In this document: positions 1-7,416 of the stretch, in pieces
Position numbering within the stretch: position 1 is the stretch's first letter
Layout: each line of letters opens with the position of its first letter
Source: Actinomycetes bacterium
GTDB taxonomy: Bacteria; Actinomycetota; Acidimicrobiia; Acidimicrobiales; Palsa-688
Reading direction: 5' to 3'
Assembly (NCBI GenBank): GCA_021816565.1
Contig: JAKAXN010000018.1
Span: 1 to 24,490, forward strand
Length of the DNA stretch: 24,490 bases
The notes under the pieces: model-generated
What the model was told of the DNA's origin: nothing
What the model saw: the letters and a program-made list of their open reading frames with translations, nothing else
Database searches by the model: none
Position numbers and translations under genes: made by a program

Positions 1-714
<714 letters not shown>

Positions 715-1548
715 TTGACCTCCCTGGTCGAGGCTCTGGGCTACCCCCCGGGCGCCTGCCTGGTGATTATCACCTGTGACGGCCTCGGGGTCTGCCACGC
801 CACCAACGCCGGGGTGTACAGCGCCATCCGGGAGGGTATGGGCCGCGCCGGCGGCCTGCTCGTCCCCGGACCGTGGGCCCGGGAGGCGGCGGCGCGCTAC
901 CGCGGCGAGGACGTCGGGGTCCACCTGACCCTCAACTCGGAGCACGACCTCATCCGGTGGGGTCCCATCACCTACTGCCCGTCCCTGCTCGACGGTGACG
1001 GCGGCTTCCCGCGCACGGTGGAGGACCTGTGGGACCACGCCGACACCGACGAGGTGCGCCGGGAGTGCCGGGCCCAGATCGAGCGGGCCATCTACTGGGG
1101 TTTCGACGTGAGCCACCTGAGCTGCCACCTCGGCGCTCTCGAGTCTCGGCCGGAGTTCTTCGACGTGGCCCTGGAGATGGCCGTCGACTTCGGGCTCCCG
1201 CTGCGACTGCCCGACTCCTCCGACGAGGCCCGCCTGGGGTTCCCGTTCCGGTCCCTCGCCGCTCAGGAGCGGGTCATCTCGCCGGACTTCCTCGTCCGGG
1301 TCACCGGCGGGCGCAGCACCCGGCCGGCCCTGGACCAGCTCCTGTCGGAGATCCGCCCGGGGGTCACCGAGATCGTCCTCCGGCCGGCCATGGACTCGGC
1401 CGAACTGCGCGCCGTGGTGCCCGACTGGGCCGCCCGGGTGGCCGACCACGACCTGTCAATGACCTCCGACTCGCTCCAGGTGCTGGTCTCCCGCCCCGGC
1501 GTCCACCTGATCGGGTACCGCCAGCTGCGCGACCTGCAGCGCCGGTAG
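715..1548 (+). CDS. YdjC/ChbG-family carbohydrate deacetylase-like protein
   Basis: 277 residues from a TTG that directly follows the thiolase TGA. The start is supported by the LVEALGYPPGACLVI stretch, which resembles the usual N terminus of actinobacterial YdjC proteins; no clear Shine-Dalgarno is seen. YdjC/ChbG proteins are metal-dependent deacetylases acting on N-acetylated sugars. The usual HADDLG motif reads TCDGLG here: the first Asp is kept (D22), the second is Gly. The other expected metal ligands, H70 (GVHLTLN) and H138 (SHLSCH), are present. Abutment to the thiolase suggests co-transcription, although no shared pathway is obvious. The last 93 bases overlap the convergent membrane-protein gene. 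The family call is firm; substrate and activity are unknown. Confidence 0.8.
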   Translation: MTSLVEALGYPPGACLVIITCDGLGVCHATNAGVYSAIREGMGRAGGLLVPGPWAREAAARYRGEDVGVHLTLNSEHDLIRWGPITYCPSLLDGDGGFPRTVEDLWDHADTDEVRRECRAQIERAIYWGFDVSHLSCHLGALESRPEFFDVALEMAVDFGLPLRLPDSSDEARLGFPFRSLAAQERVISPDFLVRVTGGRSTRPALDQLLSEIRPGVTEIVLRPAMDSAELRAVVPDWAARVADHDLSMTSDSLQVLVSRPGVHLIGYRQLRDLQRR

Positions 1549-2436
1549 CCCCCGGGGCTCCGGATCCGGCCAGAGGGCCAGGGCCAGCAGCACCAGCAGC
1601 GGGGCCGGCCCGGGGTCGGTCACCCCTCCGCTGATCAGGCCGTTGAGCCCCTGGAACACGAAGGCGTAGGAGATCGCCGCCACCATGCCGATGGCGAGAG
1701 CGGCCGGCCGGCTACGACGGATCAGGGCGCCGAAACCCACCGCCAGCCCGAGCGCGGCCAGACCGGCGCTGAGGAGAACGGCGTGGTGATCGGTGACATG
1801 ACCCACGGCGCGGCCCACCGCAGCCAGCCAGGCCGGGTGGTCCTGGGAGTACTCCGACACGTTGGCCCGCATGACCCGCCCGGCCGGGAAGGCCCACGGC
1901 AGCTGGAGTAGGGACTGCCCGGCCCACAGCACCACCCAGGCGGCCAGACCGGCCCGGGGGGCGATCCGGTCGGACCGGGCGCCCGGCGCGGTCCTCGGCC
2001 AGGCCAGCATGCCGATCAGCGGGTAGAGGGTCACCGCCCCCGGGGCGCCTGTGGCCGCCATGGCCATACCGGTCGGCAGGGCGCCGAACCCCTCGCCTAT
2101 CCACCAGATGCCGAACGCCCAGGGCACCGAGGCGGCTACGGCCAGCCGCTCGAACCGGCCGGTGACCAGGGCCAGGCCGATGAGCGCCTGCACCGCCACG
2201 AACATGCTGTTCCAGAAGACCGCGTGGGCGGCGACCAGATCGGTGGCCCAGATGATCGAGTGGGCCACGGGGGCGGGCTGACCCATGGCCGACTGGGCCA
2301 GGTCGTCCCTCCACCAGCTCGGGCTGAAGAGCTGCGGCTGGGCCTGGAGGCCGGCGTCGAGGAGCCACAGCAGGCCGAGCAGGAATCGGACCCGGCGGCG
2401 GCTGAGCGGAAGAAGCCTGGAATGAAGGACGGTCAT
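1456..2436 (-). CDS. Polytopic membrane protein, function unknown
   Basis: 326 residues starting at ATG 2436, with a GGAG-type ribosome site on the minus strand (complement of 2443-2446) about 6 bases upstream. Residues ~15-35, 55-75, 80-105, 125-150, 160-180, 215-240, 245-265 and 275-290 are hydrophobic, giving roughly seven to eight membrane segments. It recalls DoxX-like or other small actinobacterial integral membrane proteins, but I recognise no diagnostic motif and assign no function. The last ~35 residues are hydrophilic and are encoded antisense to the deacetylase gene, a 93-base tail-to-tail overlap. The divergent neighbour is the cupredoxin operon. Confidence 0.7.
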   Translation of the reverse strand: MTVLHSRLLPLSRRRVRFLLGLLWLLDAGLQAQPQLFSPSWWRDDLAQSAMGQPAPVAHSIIWATDLVAAHAVFWNSMFVAVQALIGLALVTGRFERLAVAASVPWAFGIWWIGEGFGALPTGMAMAATGAPGAVTLYPLIGMLAWPRTAPGARSDRIAPRAGLAAWVVLWAGQSLLQLPWAFPAGRVMRANVSEYSQDHPAWLAAVGRAVGHVTDHHAVLLSAGLAALGLAVGFGALIRRSRPAALAIGMVAAISYAFVFQGLNGLISGGVTDPGPAPLLVLLALALWPDPEPRGLPALQVAQLAVPDQVDAGAGDQHLERVGGH

Positions 2437-2475
2437 CGGTCACTCCGTCGTAGAGGTGCGGGCGTCGTTCTGTGT

Positions 2476-2518
2476 CCGGGGCCGGCCGGCCCCCGGGATG
2501 AACGGCGGAATTCTCCGC
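2476..2518. repeat. Two inverted repeats in the divergent intergenic region
   Basis: A near-perfect GC palindrome lies at 2476-2496 (CCGGGGCCGG facing CCGGCCCCCGG, one unpaired base). A perfect 5-bp repeat follows at 2505-2518 (GCGGA, ATTC, TCCGC). Both lie between the membrane-protein start and the candidate -35 element at 2528, where an upstream regulator could bind. With this base composition, GC palindromes arise easily by chance, so a role as an operator is only a possibility. Confidence 0.25.
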
Positions 2519-2527
2519 AGGCCGGCG

Positions 2528-2555
2528 TCATCCAGCCGGACCGGGGGTTCCGTAC
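2528..2555 (+). promoter_or_regulatory. Candidate SigK-type ECF promoter of the cupredoxin/ferritin-like operon
   Basis: TCATCC at 2528-2533 and CCGTAC at 2550-2555 are separated by 16 bases. The same two boxes, with 15 bases between them, lie upstream of the ECF sigma gene in this window (10968-10994, minus strand); in both copies the base before TCATCC is G. From the literature as I recall it, mycobacterial SigK uses CCATCC and CCGAAT with a similar spacer. The predicted transcript would start near 2562, leaving a leader of about 50 bases that contains a strong GGAGGA ribosome site at 2600-2605. Confidence 0.5.
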
Positions 2556-2610
2556 TCCAGTTCAAATGCGTCCCCCCCGCCCCCGACCCGTCCATCCCCG
2601 GAGGAAATCA

Positions 2611-3012
2611 GTGCGCAGGTACATCCGCTTCTTCTCCCCCCTCGCAGCAGTGATCTTCACCGCCCTCCTGGTCGCCGGTTGCGGCAGCAGCACCCACAAG
2701 TCCGCCCCGGCCGCTTCCTCGCCGAGCGGTGGCAGCAGTTCCGGTGGCAGCGCCACTGCCGTCCTGGTGATCAAGAACTTCGCCTACAGCCCGTCCACGC
2801 TCACCGTCGCCCCGGGCGCCACCATCACCGTCAAGAACGAGGACACCGCGCCCCACACGGTGACGGCCACCAACCCGCACAACGGCGCCTTCAACACCGG
2901 CGACATCCAGCCCGGGTCGAACGCCACCTTCAAGGCGCCGACCACCCCCGGGACGTACCCGTACATCTGCCTGATCCATCAGTTCATGCACGGGACGTTG
3001 GTGGTCAGCTGA
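2611..3012 (+). CDS. Cupredoxin-like copper-binding lipoprotein
   Basis: 133 residues from GTG 2611, chosen because GGAGGA at 2600-2605 sits 5 bases upstream and the signal peptide then starts correctly (RRYIRFF followed by a hydrophobic stretch). The lipobox VAGC puts the lipidated Cys at residue 24, so the protein should be anchored on the outer face of the membrane. A Ser/Gly/Ala-rich linker (~25-48) leads into a plastocyanin-type domain (~49-133). The four type-1 copper ligands are visible: H82 (PHTV), C120 (YIC), H123 and M126. Such domains carry single electrons or bind copper. It is the first gene of an operon with two ferritin-like proteins, 53 bases downstream, suggesting a surface metal or electron-transfer role. 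Confidence 0.88.
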   Translation: MRRYIRFFSPLAAVIFTALLVAGCGSSTHKSAPAASSPSGGSSSGGSATAVLVIKNFAYSPSTLTVAPGATITVKNEDTAPHTVTATNPHNGAFNTGDIQPGSNATFKAPTTPGTYPYICLIHQFMHGTLVVS

Positions 3013-3065
3013 CCACCCCGCATTGCTTCCCGCACCATCCCCGACAACAAGGAGCCAGAAACAGA

Positions 3066-3938
3066 ATGCCCCTAGACGACCAGGCTCTCGGCGATCTCGT
3101 CGAGCAGTCTCAGGACCTCCACGTCGACGCCATGCGCGCGACGAAGGAGTCGCTGGAAGAGATCGTGGATCTCGGCCAGGAGGCCCGGGCCCACGGTGGG
3201 TTCGACCCCGAGGAGTCGGCGCTGAGCGCCGCTGCCACGGAGGCCGGCATCCGCAAGGGGCTGGTCGCTGGTGGGGCGCTGGCCGCCACCGCCTTCGGCG
3301 CCGCCCTGCTCTCGATCGCCGCCACCCCGGCGTTCGCCGCATCGTCGATGGACGTCCAGATCCTCCAGACCGCCGCGTCGATCGAGAATCTGGCGGTCAG
3401 CACCTACAAGACGGCGCTCACCCTGCCCTACATCGGCGGCTCGTCCGCCAACGGCGTGATCAAGGCGTTCGCCACCACCACGATGGGCCAGCACGCCCAG
3501 CACGCCCAGGCGTTCAACTCCGCGGTCACCGCCCTCGGCGGCAAGGCCCAGAACAGCCCGGACCCCAAGTACGTCCCGACGGTCAACGCCGCCGTGTCGT
3601 CGATCACCAAGGCCACCCCGGCCCAGGGTGCGGCGATGGTGGTCGATCTGGCCATGACCCTCGAGAACGTGGCGGCCGAGACCTACGTCGCCAACTGCTC
3701 GATGCTGAGCGACAGCAACGCCAAGAAGATCACCGCCTCCATCATGGGCGTCGAGGCCCAGCACGTGGCCGTCCTGAGCGCCGTCAAGGCCCTGCTGGCG
3801 GCCGGTGCATCCAACCTCATCGCCCTCAGCCCGACCGTGGTGACCAAGCTTCCGGCCGCCGCCGGGAGCGTGGGCTTCCCCAACGCTTTCTACCCCACCA
3901 AGGACGCCAGCCCGGCCAGTGAAGGAGCCGTTTCCTGA
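3066..3938 (+). CDS. Exported ferritin-like four-helix protein, copy 1
   Basis: 290 residues from ATG 3066, with AAGGAG at 3049-3054. The first ~62 residues are charged and helical, then come a hydrophobic stretch (65-87) and a likely cleavage site after PAFA (residue 91). The mature part is an all-helical ferritin-like domain (Ferritin_2/PF13668-like) with the candidate di-metal ligands E107 (SIENLAVSTY), H143/H146 (QHAQH), E200 and E205 (LENVAAETY), and E230/H233 (EAQH). The helix-B position that is usually Glu in ExxH reads His or Gln, so the centre may differ from a classical ferroxidase. The signal carries R-K rather than R-R, so the export route is uncertain. Its TGA shares a base with the next gene's ATG. 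Storage, detoxification or a structural role are all possible. Confidence 0.8.
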   Translation: MPLDDQALGDLVEQSQDLHVDAMRATKESLEEIVDLGQEARAHGGFDPEESALSAAATEAGIRKGLVAGGALAATAFGAALLSIAATPAFAASSMDVQILQTAASIENLAVSTYKTALTLPYIGGSSANGVIKAFATTTMGQHAQHAQAFNSAVTALGGKAQNSPDPKYVPTVNAAVSSITKATPAQGAAMVVDLAMTLENVAAETYVANCSMLSDSNAKKITASIMGVEAQHVAVLSAVKALLAAGASNLIALSPTVVTKLPAAAGSVGFPNAFYPTKDASPASEGAVS

Positions 3939-4801
3939 TGAGCAGCGCCAACGACCACCTGTCTGACTCCGAGCTTCAGGCCATGACCCGCCAGCTCGAC
4001 GAAATGCACCGCGACCAGGGTCTGCCGGCCCTGAAGGCGGCAGTGGCCGAGTGGGTCTCCTCGTTCCGGGAGGCCGGCGACGGCGTGGGTCGGCGGGCCA
4101 GCAGCCGGCGCACCTTCCTCCTCGGCGCCGCCGGGGTGGGTGCCAGCGGTGCCCTCCTCGCCGCCTGCGGCTCGTCCACCAAGACCACCGCGCCGACCAC
4201 GGTGGCGCCCTCGTCGTCCACCTCCTCCGGGAACGCGGCCGGTGGTTCGGCCAGCCTGACCGGCGACCTGGCCGTGGCCGCCACCGCGGCCAGCCTGGAG
4301 AACCTGGGCGTCTACGCCTACAAGGCCGGGATCACCGCGGCCACCGCAGGCAAGCTGGGCACCATCCCGCCGGCCGTGGTCACCTTCGCCCAGACGGCCA
4401 TGGCCCAGCACGTCGATCACGCCAAGGCGTGGAACTCGGCTCTCACGGCCGCCGGCAAGCCGGCCGTCACCGCCACCGACCCGGCCCTCACCCCCACGGT
4501 GAACGCGGCCTTCGCCAAGGTGACCAACGTGTCGGAACTGGCCCAGCTGGCCCTGCTGGTGGAGAACATCGCCGCGCAGACCTACCAGGCCGCCATCCCG
4601 GCCCTGTCGGCGACCAGCTCCATCGGGGTGGCTGCGACCATCCAGCCGGTGGAGATGCAGCACGCCGCCATCCTCTACTACGTGCTCGGCCAGTACCCCG
4701 GCATCCAGGGCACACAGTCCAACATGTACGCCTCGGGAAGCCCGCTGGCGTTCAACCCCACGGCGCTGGCCCGCCCGGCGACCGACTACAAGGGCAGCTG
4801 A
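3938..4801 (+). CDS. Tat-exported ferritin-like lipoprotein, copy 2
   Basis: 287 residues; ATG 3938 overlaps the preceding TGA by one base, so translation is probably coupled. A ~55-residue polar helical segment precedes a clear twin-arginine signal (SRRTFLLGAAG, R57-R58) that ends in a lipobox LAAC with Cys77. The protein should therefore be folded, perhaps with metal loaded, in the cytoplasm and then exported and lipidated. A Thr/Ser-rich linker (~78-105) joins the ferritin-like domain, with E121 (SLENLGVYAY), H158/H161 (QHVDH), E209 (ENIAAQTY) and E239/H242 (EMQH). The second helix-C Glu of copy 1 is Gln214 here. The two copies are clear paralogues. No enzyme activity is asserted. Confidence 0.82.
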   Translation: MSSANDHLSDSELQAMTRQLDEMHRDQGLPALKAAVAEWVSSFREAGDGVGRRASSRRTFLLGAAGVGASGALLAACGSSTKTTAPTTVAPSSSTSSGNAAGGSASLTGDLAVAATAASLENLGVYAYKAGITAATAGKLGTIPPAVVTFAQTAMAQHVDHAKAWNSALTAAGKPAVTATDPALTPTVNAAFAKVTNVSELAQLALLVENIAAQTYQAAIPALSATSSIGVAATIQPVEMQHAAILYYVLGQYPGIQGTQSNMYASGSPLAFNPTALARPATDYKGS

Positions 4802-4814
4802 ACCCAGCTGCCGC

Positions 4815-4844
4815 CTGACCGGAGGCCCCCGGGCCGACGGTCAG
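4815..4844. terminator. Hairpin between convergent ferritin-like gene and murF
   Basis: CTGACCG at 4815-4821 pairs perfectly with CGGTCAG at 4838-4844, and an inner GGCCC/GGGCC (4824-4828 and 4831-4835) could extend it. It sits 14 bases after the ferritin-like stop and overlaps the murF stop codon, so it could serve both strands. The T-rich tail is short (TCTTCC on the plus strand), so efficient intrinsic termination is not certain. Confidence 0.45.
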
Positions 4845-6169
4845 TCTTCCAGGAGCCGGGTGGCGATCCTTTCGAGGGCCGCCACCCGGCTCGCTTTCAC
4901 CAGCACCGCGTCGTGGGGGCCGAGCGGGCCGATCCGACGTACCACCTCGCCGGGGCCGTCCGCCGGGGCGATCCCGTAGTCGGGGGTCCCCACGGCGATC
5001 ACCTCGATGCCGAGGCTCCCGGCCAGTTCGGCGACGGTCAGGTGCTCCTCCCGCTGGCGCTCCCCCAGCTCGGCCATGACACCGAGTACCGCCACCCGCC
5101 GCCGGGCCGGCAGGGAGTGGAGGGCCCTCAGGGCCGCCGTCATGGAAGCGGGGTTGGCGTTGTAGGAGTCGTCGAGCACAACCGCTCCGGAGCGGGTCCG
5201 GCGCAGTTCCATGCGCATCGGCGACAGCGTGGCGAAGCGCAGGGCATCGGCTGCCGCCTCCAGATCCACGCCCTCGTTGGCCGCCACCGCCAGCGCAGCC
5301 AGGGCGTTACCGACCTGGTGCACCCCTCGGGCCTCGAGGACCACCTCGGTGGATCCCCACGGGGTGCGGGCCACGAAGCGGGGCCGCAACTCCGGGTCGA
5401 GCGTGACCTCCTCGGCCACCACGTCCGCCCCGGGGGTCGAGGCGCTGGAGTACAGCAGGGCCCGGGCCGAGCCGCGCCCGGCCATGCGCCGGACCCGATC
5501 GTCGTCACCGTTGAGCACGGCCAGGCCCGACGGGGGCAGTGCCTCGACCAGCTCGCCCTTGGCCCGCGCTATCCCGTCCAGGTCACCGAACATCTCGGTG
5601 TGGGCGGCCGCCACGGCCGTCACCACTCCTGTCACCGGCTGCGCCACATCGCACAGCAGGGCGATGTGGCCCGGTCCCCGGGCCCCCATCTCCAACACCG
5701 CCACCTGACAGGACTCCGCGGCATTGGCCAGGGTCAGAGGCACGCCCAGCTCGTTGTTGAAGGAGCGGGCGCTGGCCACCGTCTCCAGCCCGGCGGACAG
5801 CGCGGCGGCGGCCAGATCCTTGGTGGAGGTCTTGCCCACCGAGCCGGTTATGCCCACGACCGGCACGGCCAGGCGTCGGCGGGCGGCCCGCCCCAGATCC
5901 AGGAGGGCCCGGCCGGTGTCGTCAACCACCACCGCCGGCAGCTCCACTTCCAGCTGGTCCTCCACCATCACCGCCGCCGCCCCGCCGTCGGCCGCGGCGG
6001 CGACGAAGTCGTGTCCGTCGCGCTCGGCCCGTATGGCCACGAACAGCTCGCCGGGACGGAGGTTGCGGCTGTCGTGGGAGATCCCCTCGACCGCGGGACC
6101 GTCGGCATCACCGCTCCCGGTGAGGGATCCTCCTGTGGCCTGGGCGATATGGGCGAGGGACCAGCGCAT
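4841..6169 (-). CDS. murF: UDP-MurNAc-tripeptide:D-Ala-D-Ala ligase MurF
   Basis: 442 residues from ATG 6169, the usual family length. MurF ligates D-Ala-D-Ala to the UDP-MurNAc tripeptide in the cytoplasm, completing the peptidoglycan pentapeptide precursor. The N-terminal substrate domain contains the SHDSRNLRPGELFVA motif (residues 31-45). The Mur P-loop follows at 106-116 (GITGSVGKTST), with SFNNELGVPLTL and the LEMGARGPGHI segment typical of MurF, then the C-terminal ligase domain with VLDDSYNANPASM. It is divergent from ddl, whose product is one of its substrates. It ends 39 bases from the convergent ferritin-like gene. In many actinobacteria murF lies in the dcw cluster; here it stands apart from it. 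Confidence 0.96.
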   Translation of the reverse strand: MRWSLAHIAQATGGSLTGSGDADGPAVEGISHDSRNLRPGELFVAIRAERDGHDFVAAAADGGAAAVMVEDQLEVELPAVVVDDTGRALLDLGRAARRRLAVPVVGITGSVGKTSTKDLAAAALSAGLETVASARSFNNELGVPLTLANAAESCQVAVLEMGARGPGHIALLCDVAQPVTGVVTAVAAAHTEMFGDLDGIARAKGELVEALPPSGLAVLNGDDDRVRRMAGRGSARALLYSSASTPGADVVAEEVTLDPELRPRFVARTPWGSTEVVLEARGVHQVGNALAALAVAANEGVDLEAAADALRFATLSPMRMELRRTRSGAVVLDDSYNANPASMTAALRALHSLPARRRVAVLGVMAELGERQREEHLTVAELAGSLGIEVIAVGTPDYGIAPADGPGEVVRRIGPLGPHDAVLVKASRVAALERIATRLLED

Positions 6170-6173
6170 GGCC

Positions 6174-6202
6174 TTCGATCATGACACCTGCCCGGCTAGC
6201 GT
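6174..6202 (+). promoter_or_regulatory. Candidate leaderless promoter of ddl
   Basis: A TAGCGT at 6197-6202 fits the actinobacterial -10 pattern TAnnnT and ends 7 bases before the ATG at 6210. TTCGAT at 6174-6179, 17 bases upstream of it, is a weak -35 match. No Shine-Dalgarno is seen before the ATG. The arrangement fits transcription starting at the start codon. Confidence 0.3.
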
Positions 6203-6209
6203 GGCCTCC

Positions 6210-7334
6210 ATGGTGGGTTCGTCTTCTCCGGTCGGGGTCGCCGACCGGGTCAGGCTGGTCGTGCTCTACGGGGGTCGCTCGGCCGAGCACGACGTGTCGT
6301 GCGTCTCCGCCCGCCACGTGGTGGAGGCGGTCGACCCCGGCCGCTACGACCTGCGCCTGATCGGTATCACGACCGACGGCCGCTGGCTGGACACCACCGA
6401 GGCGGCGCTCAACGGCGGGGGGAGCGCGGCCTCGCCCGGCTCTCTCCCCTCCCCCGATGCCGTCGGGGATCTGGCCGAGGAGCTCGAGGCGGTGTCGGTG
6501 ATGGTCAGGGCGGGACGCGAGCGCAGCGGGAGCCCGCTGGTAGTGCTACCGCTCGTACACGGCCCCATGGGGGAGGACGGGACGCTGCAGGGCCTGCTCG
6601 AGCTGGCCGGGCTGCCCTACTGCGGTCCCGGGGTGGCCGGCTCGGCCGCGGCCATGGACAAGGTCATGGCCAAGGCGCTGCTCGAGGCGGCGGGGCTGCC
6701 GCAGGCCCGCTACCTGGCCCGTCACGAGTCCGAGCTGGGCCCGGGGCTGGGCGCCGAGGTGGAGGCCCGACTGGGCTGGCCGGTGTTCGTGAAACCGGCG
6801 AACATGGGATCGTCGATCGGCATCTCCAAGGTGAAGGACCCCGGAGGCCTGGACGGCGCGCTGGAGATGGCCCGCCGCTACGACGACCACCTGGTGATCG
6901 AGGAGTCGGTGACCGGCCGGGAGATCGAGATCGGGGTTCTGGGCTGGCCCGCGCTGCACACGTCGGTCCCGGGCGAGGTCCGGCCCAGCCGGGACTTCTA
7001 CGACTTCGACGACAAGTACCGGGCCGGGACCGCGGGGCTGGAGATACCGGCGCGCCTGGCCGACGAAGTGGTCGCCGAGATGAGCCGGCTGGCGGTGGCC
7101 GCCTGCCGGGCGCTGCAGGTGGACTCCATGGCCCGGGTGGACTTCTTCCTCGAGGAGGACGGGCGGGGCCTGCTCATCAACGAGGTGAACACCATCCCCG
7201 GCTTCACCCCCATCTCCATGTACCCGCGGATGTGGGCGGCGTCGGGGGTGCCGTACCGCGAGCTCATCGACTCCCTCGTGGATCAGGCCCTGCGGCGGGC
7301 CGAGCGCAGGTCCCGCTTCGAGACGGGACACTGA
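6210..7334 (+). CDS. ddl: D-alanine--D-alanine ligase
   Basis: 374 residues from ATG 6210, just before the conserved LVVLYGGRSAEHDVS motif (residues 16-30). An in-frame GTG at 6201 is an alternative, but the -10-like box ending at 6202 favours 6210. Ddl makes the D-Ala-D-Ala dipeptide with ATP. ATP-grasp features are present: HGPMGEDGTLQGLLE (118-132), FVKPANMGSSIG (193-204), the omega loop FYDFDDKY (263-270), and metal ligands D311, E325 and N327 in the MARVDFF and INEVNTIPGFT segments. It is divergent from murF across 40 bases, pairing consecutive pathway steps. A GC hairpin follows the stop. Confidence 0.95.
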   Translation: MVGSSSPVGVADRVRLVVLYGGRSAEHDVSCVSARHVVEAVDPGRYDLRLIGITTDGRWLDTTEAALNGGGSAASPGSLPSPDAVGDLAEELEAVSVMVRAGRERSGSPLVVLPLVHGPMGEDGTLQGLLELAGLPYCGPGVAGSAAAMDKVMAKALLEAAGLPQARYLARHESELGPGLGAEVEARLGWPVFVKPANMGSSIGISKVKDPGGLDGALEMARRYDDHLVIEESVTGREIEIGVLGWPALHTSVPGEVRPSRDFYDFDDKYRAGTAGLEIPARLADEVVAEMSRLAVAACRALQVDSMARVDFFLEEDGRGLLINEVNTIPGFTPISMYPRMWAASGVPYRELIDSLVDQALRRAERRSRFETGH

Positions 7335-7351
7335 GGCCGGGACGCCGCTCC

Positions 7352-7370
7352 GGCGCCGCCGGGCGGCGCC
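7352..7370 (+). terminator. GC hairpin downstream of ddl
   Basis: GGCGCCGC at 7352-7359 pairs perfectly with GCGGCGCC at 7363-7370 around a 3-base loop, 17 bases after the ddl stop. No T-tract follows, so it may terminate weakly or simply stabilise the mRNA end. Confidence 0.3.
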
Positions 7371-7395
7371 CACATCCCTGTCCGAAAACCGCCAT

Positions 7396-7412
7396 CGCCG
7401 GGCGCCCCGGCG
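7396..7412 (+). repeat. Perfect hairpin immediately before the Ada/AlkA start
   Basis: CGCCGGG at 7396-7402 and CCCGGCG at 7406-7412 form a perfect 7-bp stem with a CGC loop, ending 4 bases before the ATG at 7417. This is where a ribosome binding site would be, and no Shine-Dalgarno is visible. The stem could limit translation or mark the end of the ddl transcript. If the true start is the in-frame GTG at 7429, it lies further upstream. Confidence 0.35.
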
Positions 7413-7416
7413 CGCC

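Noticed and set aside
2679..3065. Open frame running through the cupredoxin gene into ferritin-like copy 1, suggesting a fusion
   Set aside because: The part before 3066 is an Arg/His/Gln-rich shadow of the cupredoxin gene; a ribosome site and ATG at 3066 define the true start.
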